A stretch of DNA of 64,000 bases from Pseudomonas sp. ATCC 13867. GTDB lineage: Bacteria; Pseudomonadota; Gammaproteobacteria; Pseudomonadales; Pseudomonadaceae. Positions 29,381-37,904 of the stretch are shown here, piece after piece. The position numbers and the translations under genes were made by a program. The notes beneath the pieces were generated by a model, which searched no databases, was not told the origin of the DNA, and saw only the letters and a list, made by a program, of their open reading frames with translations. The number at the start of each line of letters is the position of its first letter. Position 1 is the first letter of the stretch. The stretch spans positions 4,223,001-4,287,000 of the forward strand of contig NC_020829.1 in NCBI RefSeq assembly GCF_000349845.1, in the 5' to 3' direction.

Positions 29381-32300
29381 CTATTTCTCGATGTTCCAGA
29401 ATACCCAGGACTTCGGCCGAGTTTCCGACGGCTGGATGGGAGGCTCGCAGCTCGCCAGCGAAGAGTCGCGGCAACCACCGAAAATAAAGTCCGTATCCTT
29501 ACCATCAACCGTAGCAGTACCAGCCATCGGAGAGGCCGCCAACCCACCACCCGGAATTACCCAGAAACGCTCCCCTGATGTGGCGGATGCATCCAGATAG
29601 TTGATGCTATACGTACGGGCCGTTCCCAGACCGACGCAACTGTTAGCGTTAGGTACATTGGGCTCGTGGGTACTGAAAGTGATGTTGTTGAACAGCAGAA
29701 GCGCCGAGGTCACCACCTGCTCCGTCGGTTGCAGCGCCAAATACCAGCCTTTCGGGTGGTTGGCGAGGTCATTGGCTGACGGCGTTGTGCTGTCAGTAAT
29801 GGCCAGCAGCGAGTCATTGCAGATCACGTTGGCGCCACACCGGGTGTTCTCCGACGTCAGCCAGGTCGGATCGGCGGGTCGGTCGCGCAGGCTGTAGAAT
29901 CGATTGGCCACAGTAGTGGCGGAGGAATAGCTGAGCAGGGGTTTCTCACGGTCCCCGGAGCCGAGAACGATCACGTACTCGCCATTCGCCGCGCCGACTA
30001 CCGGACCATAGAGAAACTTGCGATTTGCCGAGCAACTGGCGCCCGAATCACACCCCAGTGCAGCGATCTTGGTGATGGTCCAGTCGCTCGGCGCGGTGTT
30101 ACCAATGGCGCTGGCGGCATCGACACCGGAAATACGATAGATATTCCCGCCCATATCCGCCGCATAACCATAGGTCGCACGGCCGTTGCTACCGGTCAGC
30201 ATGGTCACGTCGCCGACGACCCCACGATCGGTTGTGAAAGTTTTGAGCAACGCCCCGCTATCGGCATCCAATAGGTAAATCCTGTTGCCTTTGGAGCTGG
30301 AAGTACAGGTATTAGGGTCACCGTCCTCACAGGCATCGTAGCCGCCGCCCATTGCAAGAATCGTTGACGCGCCACTGTTGTATCCCGACGCCTTGAAGGC
30401 GGTCGGCGTTGCCCAGGTTTGGCCGATGTCGCTGAAGCCAGAAGTGCAATCCGAATCATTCTCCAGGCTGGGGCAGCCCTGCTTCCATTTCAGCTCTGGA
30501 GCATCGAGGGTCGTGACGTCAAATGCATAGAGCGATCGGCCACCACGACGCATGGCGGCATAGATCCAGGTGCTGCCGTTTTGCTGCACAGCGGTAATGG
30601 AACCATCCATGCCATAGGACTTGGGCTGGGGAAGCGGCGAACCGGTAGTATGACCAGGGAAACTGATAGTCACCTTATTGTCGCGCAACCGCTTGATGCT
30701 CGGATAAAACTCTGGCGGCATGAACGACCAGATCTCACCGCCGGCAGGCACCGTACCAATGCTGGAGGAGCTATTGCCATTGACGGCATGCAGCAGGCCA
30801 TCGTTTGCGCCGTAGTAGACCACCACCCGAGGCGCATCAACCGACCCGTAGTTGAGGGCTACCGGACGCGAGTGCATGACGTCGCCATGTATCGAGGGAC
30901 GCATCTCACTGACGTTGCTGTTCGTGTTTTCGTCCTGATTGTCAGCACCTATCGCCCAATTGATGATATCGGTACGCTCGGCACTGCTCGCGGCACCCAG
31001 TAGCTCCTGGCTGATCGCCGCGTTACCGGCATCGAAGCTGGTCAGAGCGCTGCAGTCACTGGGATCGCAGGTCTTCACCGTGCGAGCGGTACTCTGGCGC
31101 AGCACGTAGGCCTGAGCACCTTTTTCCACGATATTGCCGTCCGGATAGTTGGACACATCCGAACCCTGTACGGTCAGGCAACTACCTTGCGGCTTGAAAG
31201 CCCAGTAGTTGTCCTTTGCGCTGGGAGTCCAGACACTCCTCGCACATTCGGTGATGAAACCGGTGGAGCTGTTAATAGCGTCCCGGTCATTGGCGTCTAC
31301 CGTTTTCAATATGCCATTGACCCTTCCCAGCTTGTACTGCTTGAGATTCCCGACCCAGCGCGGGAAGGAGTCCGAGTCCGGACGGAACATACCAACGAAC
31401 ACCTGATTCAGGTATTTACTCTGGGTATTGACGCTAATCGGCAGGGTGACCGAGGCGAACACACTGTTGGTTGCCTGGATCTCGGAGAAGATGGCGTTCA
31501 GTGCATCGGCAATCTCCGTACCGCTAGAGGTTACATCGAAGTACTTACCACTGCTGGCGTTGGCCATGCTCTTGAGCAGTGCAGTCCACCCCGGCCCCTG
31601 ACCGGTAGTAACCTTGTTGATATCTACCGTGTAGGTGGTAATGCCCAGGCTGCTCTTCTTCATGAAGCGAGCCCATTCATCGGCCATATTGTCCTGCGAA
31701 CCACTGGGGGAAATCGGGATTGCGGTGGTGCTGCCGCCCGCCGCAGCTAGCGCATCGGTGGCCTGATTGATGTCGTTGTTATTATCCTGCGCTGCACCGT
31801 TGCTAATGTAGATGATGAAGTTCTTCGCGCAGCCCGTAACGATAGGGTTGTTGTAGCGCGTGCCATCCTTTGCCGACAGCGCGTTGCCATTGAGCGCATA
31901 AACAGCGCTGGAAGCCAATGTGCCCGAATCGTTGCCCAAATAGTCGGTCTTGACCTTCTGGTTGCCGGCATGGGGCACACCTGCGGAGTAGTACAGCCAG
32001 GCCTCCTCCATCGCCTTGCTGATCTTGCCGCCGTTGGACTTGTCCTCCCCCACATGCAGGCTATCCACCAGATTCTGGTACTTGCTCTTGGTATTAGTAT
32101 CGAGCAGACGTATGGCGGCACGAACATAGGCGCCATCATTACCTTTGTCGCCCTTTCCCGTCTCGGTGAACATCATCAGGCCGACACGGTACTTGTTTGC
32201 ATCCAACGCACTGACCACCGATACCAACGCGGCCTTCTCGTTGGCGAACGGCGTATTCCAGTTGGCGGTGTTGTCGAGGACGATCAGTACGTTAGGCGCA

Positions 32301-32428
32301 TCCGTGGCGCTTGGGGGGGTACCCACGAACAGATCGATATCCTCGGCGCGAACAGTCGCGTGCGCGAAACACAGGATGCACAATGCGAAAAATCGCCAGA
32401 GAATCGCCACATTGCCCTGAGCTTTCAT
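29381..32428 (-). CDS. pilY1: type IV pilus tip adhesin/assembly factor PilY1
   Basis: A 1015-residue exported protein: signal peptide ending near residue 27 (HATVRA), N-terminal von Willebrand A-like domain (NVLIVLDNTANWN, about 40-350) and C-terminal PilY1 beta-propeller (about 500-950, with VVYYGANDGLLHAVNG, STWIYAAMRRGGRSLYAFD and an Asp-rich loop CEDGDPNTC before NRIYLLDADSGALL). PilY1 caps the pilus, promotes extension, and takes part in adhesion and surface sensing. The VWA metal site is degenerate: the first Asp is present but the DxSxS serines are not. I chose the second ATG, which has GGAG at 7 nt; another ATG lies two codons upstream. Confidence 0.93.
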   Translation of the reverse strand: MKAQGNVAILWRFFALCILCFAHATVRAEDIDLFVGTPPSATDAPNVLIVLDNTANWNTPFANEKAALVSVVSALDANKYRVGLMMFTETGKGDKGNDGAYVRAAIRLLDTNTKSKYQNLVDSLHVGEDKSNGGKISKAMEEAWLYYSAGVPHAGNQKVKTDYLGNDSGTLASSAVYALNGNALSAKDGTRYNNPIVTGCAKNFIIYISNGAAQDNNNDINQATDALAAAGGSTTAIPISPSGSQDNMADEWARFMKKSSLGITTYTVDINKVTTGQGPGWTALLKSMANASSGKYFDVTSSGTEIADALNAIFSEIQATNSVFASVTLPISVNTQSKYLNQVFVGMFRPDSDSFPRWVGNLKQYKLGRVNGILKTVDANDRDAINSSTGFITECARSVWTPSAKDNYWAFKPQGSCLTVQGSDVSNYPDGNIVEKGAQAYVLRQSTARTVKTCDPSDCSALTSFDAGNAAISQELLGAASSAERTDIINWAIGADNQDENTNSNVSEMRPSIHGDVMHSRPVALNYGSVDAPRVVVYYGANDGLLHAVNGNSSSSIGTVPAGGEIWSFMPPEFYPSIKRLRDNKVTISFPGHTTGSPLPQPKSYGMDGSITAVQQNGSTWIYAAMRRGGRSLYAFDVTTLDAPELKWKQGCPSLENDSDCTSGFSDIGQTWATPTAFKASGYNSGASTILAMGGGYDACEDGDPNTCTSSSKGNRIYLLDADSGALLKTFTTDRGVVGDVTMLTGSNGRATYGYAADMGGNIYRISGVDAASAIGNTAPSDWTITKIAALGCDSGASCSANRKFLYGPVVGAANGEYVIVLGSGDREKPLLSYSSATTVANRFYSLRDRPADPTWLTSENTRCGANVICNDSLLAITDSTTPSANDLANHPKGWYLALQPTEQVVTSALLLFNNITFSTHEPNVPNANSCVGLGTARTYSINYLDASATSGERFWVIPGGGLAASPMAGTATVDGKDTDFIFGGCRDSSLASCEPPIQPSETRPKSWVFWNIEK

Positions 32429-32430
32429 CG

Positions 32431-32925
32431 TCATACTCCGTGGTCGCAGACCGAATGTTTCTGCGAATCGGTGAGTTGCACGCGCACCCCCGAACGCACC
32501 TTGATCGAAGCGCCGCTCAGATCATCCGTCACCGTGGCATTCAATACCCAAACGGTACTCCAGTCCTGGCGACACATATCCCGGTTGTCATTGCCGCAGA
32601 GCAAGGTACTGCCGGTCGGTCTGGCGCTCATGCACACCGGTACCGCCATCTCCACCACATAGTCTCTGGTGCCGTCATTATTGATATCGACATCGAGCTC
32701 TTCGCCAGTCGGTGCAGTGGTGAAAGCGGAAGCAAGCACCCGTTGAATGCCAATGTTGGCGGAGGCGATGGCCTCGTTGCGAAACTGCATGTTGCCCACT
32801 GCTTTCAGATTGGTTCCGCTGAGGGTATAGGCGCTCCCCACCATGATCATCAGCATCAAAAGCATCACCAGGGTGACCACCAAGGTCGCTCCCCGCTGCC
32901 CGCTTACCCTGCAATTCTCTCTCAT
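32431..32925 (-). CDS. pilX: minor pilin PilX
   Basis: A 164-residue minor pilin. The N-terminus QRGATLVVTLVMLLMLMIMV is the PilX-type signature, in which the usual GFTLIE is replaced by GATLVV and the hydrophobic helix is Leu/Met-rich. The globular part has Cys pairs (CMSARPTGSTLLCGN, DMCRQDW). ATG preceded by AGGAGG; it overlaps the pilW stop by 4 nt and ends just before pilY1. Confidence 0.9.
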   Translation of the reverse strand: MRENCRVSGQRGATLVVTLVMLLMLMIMVGSAYTLSGTNLKAVGNMQFRNEAIASANIGIQRVLASAFTTAPTGEELDVDINNDGTRDYVVEMAVPVCMSARPTGSTLLCGNDNRDMCRQDWSTVWVLNATVTDDLSGASIKVRSGVRVQLTDSQKHSVCDHGV

Positions 32926-34097
32926 GGCGTCTGCCTCCTACGGGAAACATTCACCAGCGCCGCGCTGGATGTGAACAAGTGCCGCTTGTAGCTATCTGTG
33001 AACGCCCCCAACGCGACCGCCCCCAGGGCGTATGTCTTGTCCGACTGGTACCCCGGCGTTGCAACTCGACTGCGTACCAGGACGTAGAGCTTGGCCTCCA
33101 CCACGTTGATCAGATCATCCACGGAGCAAGAACTTGCTCCACAGTGGATGAAGTCACCATCCGGCGAGCCATCACCACGATTTGTCGGAGATGTCTTGGT
33201 GTTGTCGGCCCAGTGCACCTCATGCTCGTAGTCTTCATAAGCTACCGGCTCGCCGGAATCGCTGACATTGTCGATGCCAAGTTCGACGCGAAACGCCTCT
33301 ACCCCCTCAACCAGCGGCACCGCGGGCTGCTGGCCGGCAATCCCGCCGGACGAGTCGAACTGCGAACGCATCAGAGTGGGAATGCCATCACCCGGTGTCA
33401 TCGCATAGTCGCGCAGGTAATAGAGATTGCTAACGAATTTGCGGCGTTCGGCCAAGGCGACGCAGTCACGCTGGTGCAGAAGGAACCCGCCCGTGCCAAG
33501 CACATAGTCGGAGGGAGTTTCAGGCTGCAGCAACGGTGGATTCGGTGGCGGATCCATAGAGTTGCTGTCACAGGAGGACGACTGGAAATACACTTTTCCG
33601 GTCGTCACCGTCTCACAGTTGCCCACACCCGGCGTGCAAGTCTCGACATGTCGGACCACCAGCACATCGGAGTTAGCGGCCAGATCAGTGACAATTCCGG
33701 AGCATCCTGGAGGAACCGCCGAATAGGTCTGCACGGCAATGCCAGGAAGGGCGGTCTTCTCATCCATCGTCCAGGTCGAGAAGTCTCCACACACTGGCGG
33801 CACCGCATTGGGCACGCCACCTGGCTCACCTGAAAGTGGCGGAGCATCATTCAACGTCAGATCGTCGAATTGCGGGACATAGCCGTTCCAGAAGCCGGCG
33901 TGAGCCAGATCCTCCTGCAACAGCTCTACGGCGAAACGACCGTTTTCGATCAGCGAGTTGGTATTGGCCATGTCGTCGTTGGTGCGCCGCAGGTTCAGGT
34001 AGAGCGTCAGGACACCGACCATGATCAGCAGCCCGATGGTCACCGCGACCATCATCTCCACCAGGGTGAACCCCTGTTGCGAGCCAGCGCGCCTCAT
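32922..34097 (-). CDS. pilW: minor pilin PilW
   Basis: A 391-residue minor pilin of the PilW family. Prepilin site QQG/FTLVEMMVAVTIGLLIMVG near residue 9, followed by a large globular domain with several Cys (VPPVCGDF, PPGCSG, VETCTPGVGNCE). It belongs to the PilVWX-Y1 priming complex. The ATG at 34097 has GGGAGG at good spacing and overlaps the pilV stop (ATGA). Confidence 0.9.
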   Translation of the reverse strand: MRRAGSQQGFTLVEMMVAVTIGLLIMVGVLTLYLNLRRTNDDMANTNSLIENGRFAVELLQEDLAHAGFWNGYVPQFDDLTLNDAPPLSGEPGGVPNAVPPVCGDFSTWTMDEKTALPGIAVQTYSAVPPGCSGIVTDLAANSDVLVVRHVETCTPGVGNCETVTTGKVYFQSSSCDSNSMDPPPNPPLLQPETPSDYVLGTGGFLLHQRDCVALAERRKFVSNLYYLRDYAMTPGDGIPTLMRSQFDSSGGIAGQQPAVPLVEGVEAFRVELGIDNVSDSGEPVAYEDYEHEVHWADNTKTSPTNRGDGSPDGDFIHCGASSCSVDDLINVVEAKLYVLVRSRVATPGYQSDKTYALGAVALGAFTDSYKRHLFTSSAALVNVSRRRQTP

Positions 34098-34645
34098 AGT
34101 GCGGCCTCCCGCACGATGGTGGTAACCACGCGCCGACAAAGATCGTTTTTGCACTCCGAACCACCATCGTAGTCATCCTTGCCACATGCCACGCTGGAAG
34201 GCGGAGCCGAAATCGGGCTCATCCCCTGCCAGGCTACGGTGATCAAGTATTGCCCACTTCCCAGAGACTCGATGCAGCCACGCCCCCCAAGCATCGCGCC
34301 AGCCTTGACATTGCCACCACCGATCTCTGCCGCCCCCTGCAAGCTATTGCACCAGTCGGCCATGTCCACCTGCTGACGCGTAGTGGAGCTGGTCGGACAA
34401 GTCATTCCTGCGCCGACCGGACTGGAACTGTCGGTGACATAGCTGTTGGAATTGTTCGGATTGGCCGTCATCCGGCTGGACATATCGTTGAGCAGCAGCA
34501 GTGCCTGGGCACGCTGGTAGGATTCCATCTCCGACAGTTGCATGCGTGCCTGCAACTTGGCCAGGCCGAGCAGGCCGAGGGAAATGATCAGGATGCTGAC
34601 CAGCAGCTCGATGAGGGTCAAACCACGCTGTCGAGAGACGCTCAT
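34094..34645 (-). CDS. pilV: minor pilin PilV
   Basis: A 183-residue minor pilin with prepilin site RQRG/LTLIELLVSILIISLGLLGL; the LG-LLGLAKLQ continuation is typical of PilV. The globular domain contains Cys residues in GMTCPTSS, DWCNSL and GGRGCIE. I chose the ATG 5 nt after the pilE stop; two tandem GTGs just upstream are alternatives. Confidence 0.9.
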   Translation of the reverse strand: MSVSRQRGLTLIELLVSILIISLGLLGLAKLQARMQLSEMESYQRAQALLLLNDMSSRMTANPNNSNSYVTDSSSPVGAGMTCPTSSTTRQQVDMADWCNSLQGAAEIGGGNVKAGAMLGGRGCIESLGSGQYLITVAWQGMSPISAPPSSVACGKDDYDGGSECKNDLCRRVVTTIVREAAL

Positions 34646-34650
34646 ATCGC

Positions 34651-35043
34651 TCACCACTTCGCTGACGGCTGTTTGTCGCCGGCGCTATCAAGCGTCAGGG
34701 CGCCGTCGCTGGCCTGAGAGCCCGTCGGCGTGAAGGTAACGGTGAAAGTCGGGGGCGTTGCTGCGTTGTCAGCAGATACGCTGTAGCCATAATCCCTCGA
34801 CACTTCGCTAGGGAGTGCGTAACCGCCAGCCTCCAGCGCGGTCTTGTCCGCATAGGCGCGGTTGGCTAGCAGGTACTGCTGCTCGCGATTGGCAATGTCC
34901 ATCATCTGCGCCTGCGCGGCGGATCGTTTACCGCGGATGATGTACTGCTGATAGCTGGGGTAAGCGATGGCAGCCAGAATGGCAACGATCGCAACAACAA
35001 CCATCAACTCAATCAGTGTGAACCCACGGGAACGAATAGGCAT
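34651..35043 (-). CDS. pilE: minor pilin PilE
   Basis: A 130-residue pilin-like protein with a short leader and prepilin site RSRG/FTLIELMVVVAIVAILAAIAYPSYQ. The globular domain is small and lacks cysteines, consistent with PilE-type minor pilins; the alternative of a small major pilin is less likely next to pilVWXY1. It is the first clear gene of the operon, about 180 nt downstream of a sigma-54 promoter. Its ATG overlaps the stop of a possible small ORF (TAATG). Confidence 0.9.
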   Translation of the reverse strand: MPIRSRGFTLIELMVVVAIVAILAAIAYPSYQQYIIRGKRSAAQAQMMDIANREQQYLLANRAYADKTALEAGGYALPSEVSRDYGYSVSADNAATPPTFTVTFTPTGSQASDGALTLDSAGDKQPSAKW

Positions 35044-35177
35044 TATTCAGACTCTTGTTCCATAGCCTTCCCAAACAACTCTATTAGCGAAATAGCGAAC
35101 TGCCACTCCGCCGACCGGCAATTTGGGACCAGTCGTCGCTCATCGCTGTATAAAAAATCAATCAACGAATAGTTCAC
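35043..35177 (-). CDS. candidate 44-residue leader ORF before pilE
   Basis: A GTG-initiated frame with AAGGA 9 nt upstream runs from just after the predicted sigma-54 transcription start to a TAA that overlaps the pilE ATG (TAATG). The product would be acidic at its end (MEQESE) and has no signal or prepilin features. The overlap suggests translational coupling, since pilE has only a modest ribosome-binding site of its own. It could be a chance frame. Confidence 0.35.
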   Translation of the reverse strand: MNYSLIDFLYSDERRLVPNCRSAEWQFAISLIELFGKAMEQESE

Positions 35178-35220
35178 GGGGTCAATTCCTTGAAAGACTG
35201 GCCTACGGGGGGCCAGGACC

Positions 35221-35236
35221 AGCAAGAGCGTGCCAA
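35221..35236 (-). promoter_or_regulatory. sigma-54 (RpoN) promoter of the minor-pilin operon
   Basis: On the minus strand TTGGCACGCTCTTGCT gives the -24 GG and -12 GC elements with correct spacing and near-perfect fit to the RpoN consensus. Transcription would start near 35210, about 167 nt upstream of pilE. Confidence 0.8.
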
Positions 35237-35625
35237 TTAGAACGAAACGCCCTGATCGCTAAAAGTGCCCGAACGAACACTTCGTAGACATTGATTTTCT
35301 TGGCTTTTCCCCTGAAATACCGGCTCTAAACGCGGCCGGGGATGAAACTCTCCCTTAAAACCAAATGACAAATGTCAAAAAAAAGTTAAACGGCAGGCCG
35401 GACAAATTTAAAAGTGTGAACCAGTTATCACTAATCTTTATCCGCCGCCCCAGGATAAGAAGCAGGCCGCAGAGGAAAAACACGTCCGAAATACCCTATG
35501 TAAAGTTTTCGCTGTTAACGACTGCGGCAACCGTGGAAAGACACAAACGGCACTGGGTATACGTAGGCCGTTCAGTCCCATGCCGTCCGTACAGCTGCAG
35601 TGGGAGGCCCACAGCCATCCAGTCC
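35237..35625. promoter_or_regulatory. AT-rich intergenic region upstream of the pilus operon, with a palindromic candidate activator site
   Basis: About 390 nt without a gene between the sigma-54 promoter and the end of the EAL gene; clearly lower in GC than anything around it. It holds a perfect 12-bp palindrome TGACAAATGTCA (35366-35377) next to an A tract, about 160 bp upstream of the predicted transcription start. That is the distance expected for an enhancer-binding protein. A PilR-type activator is a natural candidate, because PilR sites contain TGTC, but this is inference. A further TGTC lies at 35287-35290 on the minus strand. No clear terminator for the EAL gene is visible. Confidence 0.5.
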
Positions 35626-37176
35626 TCAGTGAGCCCTTTCGCTCTCCTCGCGCATCGCCTGCACGAACTCCTCCAGCGGCATCGGCTTGCCGAACAGGTA
35701 GCCCTGCAGCACATCCACTCCACGTTCGGCCAGGTAACGACGCTGTTCTTCGGTCTCCACCCCTTCGGCGATGATCATCAGATCCAGCTTGCCGCACAGT
35801 TCGACGATGCTGTCGAGGATGCGTACCGAGAGTGCATCCACGCCAATCATCGCGACGAAGCTCTTGTCGATCTTCAGCGCATCCACCTTGAAGCGGTGCA
35901 GATAAGCCAGGCTCGAGTTGCCGGTACCGAAATCGTCGAGGGCCAGCCGTATGCCCTGGGCATCCAGGCGGCCGAACAACTGGTCGGTCACTTCGCTGGC
36001 CGCGATCAGTTCCCGTTCGGTCAGCTCCAGCACCAGGTTCGGCCGATATGGCAGGAACTTCGCCTGCAGGCTCAGGCAATCATCGAACAAGCCCGCCTCG
36101 CTGCAATGCACGGCGCTGATGTTGATGCCCAGGTGGAAGCCCTCCCCCAGCAGCTCACCGTGGGGAACCAACCCATCGCCGACCTGGCGCATCAGGTCGC
36201 GGGTCATCGGCACGATCAGGCCGGAGCGCTCGGCCATCGGGATGAACAGGTCCGGGCCGACCATCCCTTCGCGCGGATGCTGCCAACGCATCAGCACTTC
36301 CGCACCAACCCAGCGCCCATCGCGCGCATCCACCAGCGGCTGCAGATAGGGAACGAACTCCCCAGCCATCAGCGCCCGCTCCAGCTCCAGGCTTGGCGTC
36401 GCCGAGCGCCCCCACAACCAGTAGCAGGCCAGACCGGAGATCGTCCCCAGCAACAGCAAGAGCGAAGCGAGCGGCAGCGCGTCCTGGCGAATGTGCTGCC
36501 ACTGCGAACCCGCGGTAAATCCGCCTGTCACCGAATACGGGAAGCGTTCGGAAACCAGGCGTATATGACCGATAGGCAACGGATCGGGGTCCCTGGCATA
36601 GACATTCCCCTGCTCATCCATCCACTCCCCGCCCACCTGCAACTGCAAGTCGCTGCGCTGATCGACCAGTTGCAGGGTGTTGCTCAGGTAACGTCCATCG
36701 ACAGTGGCCAGCGCCCCGAACTCGCCGTCGACCCGGCGCAGGATCAGCAGCCCGACATTGGGTGTCAACGGGTTGCCCGCCATCAGGCGCAAACGCCCTT
36801 CCACGTAGAACGAATGATCCAGCGGTGCCTTGAAGTCGCCAAACAGCGAGGAGCAATAGATGTGGTCATCCCGTGTGAGATTGACCGAACGCACGAAAGG
36901 CACCACGGCCACCTGCTCGCGCAGCACCTGGGTCGCGCTCTCGCAGGGCTTGTCCTTCTGCGACAACGCCACCCTGGCCGCACCTTCGGCATTGCTCAGC
37001 ATGAGGTCGAACAGGCGCAACGCTTCGTTGGACGCAGTCCGCGCCTCGGAGGACAGGGTTCGCAGGGCCTGCCAATAGATGATGGAACTGCCCAGTGCCA
37101 GGGGGAGCAGGGCCATCGACAGGGAAAACACCAATCGAGGCACCCGCCAGCGTCGGGCATAGTTGCGTAACGGCAT
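35626..37176 (-). CDS. CSS-motif/EAL cyclic-di-GMP phosphodiesterase
   Basis: A 516-residue inner-membrane protein: N-terminal helix (about 14-36), periplasmic CSS-motif domain with CESAT near residue 78 and YCSSLFG near 105, a second helix around 235-255, then a cytoplasmic EAL domain (about 265-510). The catalytic set looks intact: AEVLMRW (EVL in place of EAL, as in many active enzymes), INISAVH, LELTERE, LDDFGTGNSSL, IDKSFV, AEGVET and QGYLFGKP. It should hydrolyse c-di-GMP, with activity tuned by periplasmic disulfide redox state, as known for CSS-EAL proteins. It lies beside the pilus operon but is transcribed separately. Confidence 0.92.
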   Translation of the reverse strand: MPLRNYARRWRVPRLVFSLSMALLPLALGSSIIYWQALRTLSSEARTASNEALRLFDLMLSNAEGAARVALSQKDKPCESATQVLREQVAVVPFVRSVNLTRDDHIYCSSLFGDFKAPLDHSFYVEGRLRLMAGNPLTPNVGLLILRRVDGEFGALATVDGRYLSNTLQLVDQRSDLQLQVGGEWMDEQGNVYARDPDPLPIGHIRLVSERFPYSVTGGFTAGSQWQHIRQDALPLASLLLLLGTISGLACYWLWGRSATPSLELERALMAGEFVPYLQPLVDARDGRWVGAEVLMRWQHPREGMVGPDLFIPMAERSGLIVPMTRDLMRQVGDGLVPHGELLGEGFHLGINISAVHCSEAGLFDDCLSLQAKFLPYRPNLVLELTERELIAASEVTDQLFGRLDAQGIRLALDDFGTGNSSLAYLHRFKVDALKIDKSFVAMIGVDALSVRILDSIVELCGKLDLMIIAEGVETEEQRRYLAERGVDVLQGYLFGKPMPLEEFVQAMREESERAH

Positions 37177-37281
37177 CCTTGTTCCTTGCTGCGCGACCTT
37201 TCGCTACGCCTCCAGGCGAGCGGCATTCGTCCAGCTTAGAACAGCTCTCGTCCGGCGAAGGCCGAACCCGACTGGAAAACG

Positions 37282-37287
37282 TATAAT
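37282..37287 (+). promoter_or_regulatory. -10 box upstream of the RDD gene
   Basis: A perfect TATAAT 60 nt before the RDD-protein ATG; the -35 region is poor, so confidence is modest. Confidence 0.4.
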
Positions 37288-37347
37288 CCCGCCCCATTCA
37301 TCCAGGGCAACACCCCTGCCGACCCACGATTCGCCATAGAAGACACC

Positions 37348-37860
37348 ATGTCCAAACCGCAGCTCCAGCCCGCGGGAAACTTCCCGCCCGCCACGCTCAT
37401 TCGCCGCTTGGCCGCCATGTTCTATGACTTCCTGCTCTGCGTGGCACTGCTGATGGTGGTGACGCTGGCCTACCAGCAAGGCTTCCTTCGGCTTATCTAT
37501 GGCGGCGAAAAGCTCAGGCAACTGGCCGACCAGGGTGGCCTGACCGGTGACCCGCTGCTGTCCAGCCTGCTGTTCATCAGCCTGTTCGCCTTCTTCGCGA
37601 AGTTCTGGACCTACAGCGGCCAGACCCTCGGCATGCAGGTCTGGGGCATTCGCGTGCAGAACGCCGACGGCTCGCGGATCAGCCTGCTGCAGGCTCTGCT
37701 GCGCTTCATTATCTCCATCGGCTCCTGGGCCTGCCTGGGCCTGGGGTTCCTGTGGATGCTCTGGGACAAGAACAAGCGCACCTGGCACGACCGCTACTCG
37801 GAGAGCGTGGTGATCCAGATTCCCAAGGCCGTGCGCAAGACGACGCAGGGCCGGGGCTGA
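37348..37860 (+). CDS. RDD-family membrane protein
   Basis: A 170-residue integral membrane protein with the Arg of the RDD signature in IRRLAAMFYDFLLC, then helices at about 25-45, 75-95 and 120-140, and conserved GQTLGMQVWGIRVQNADG and WHDRYSESVVI. RDD proteins are poorly characterised; transport roles have been proposed for some. The gene stands alone, with a strong terminator and REP pair after it. Confidence 0.85.
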   Translation: MSKPQLQPAGNFPPATLIRRLAAMFYDFLLCVALLMVVTLAYQQGFLRLIYGGEKLRQLADQGGLTGDPLLSSLLFISLFAFFAKFWTYSGQTLGMQVWGIRVQNADGSRISLLQALLRFIISIGSWACLGLGFLWMLWDKNKRTWHDRYSESVVIQIPKAVRKTTQGRG

Positions 37861-37872
37861 TCTCCAGGCATG

Positions 37873-37900
37873 AAAAAGCCGGCAATTGCCGGCTTTTTGC
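37873..37900 (+). terminator. terminator after the RDD gene
   Basis: A-run, stem AGCCGGC/GCCGGCT with AATT loop, and T run, 13 nt after the stop codon; symmetric enough to act for both strands. Confidence 0.85.
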
Positions 37901-37904
37901 TTTT

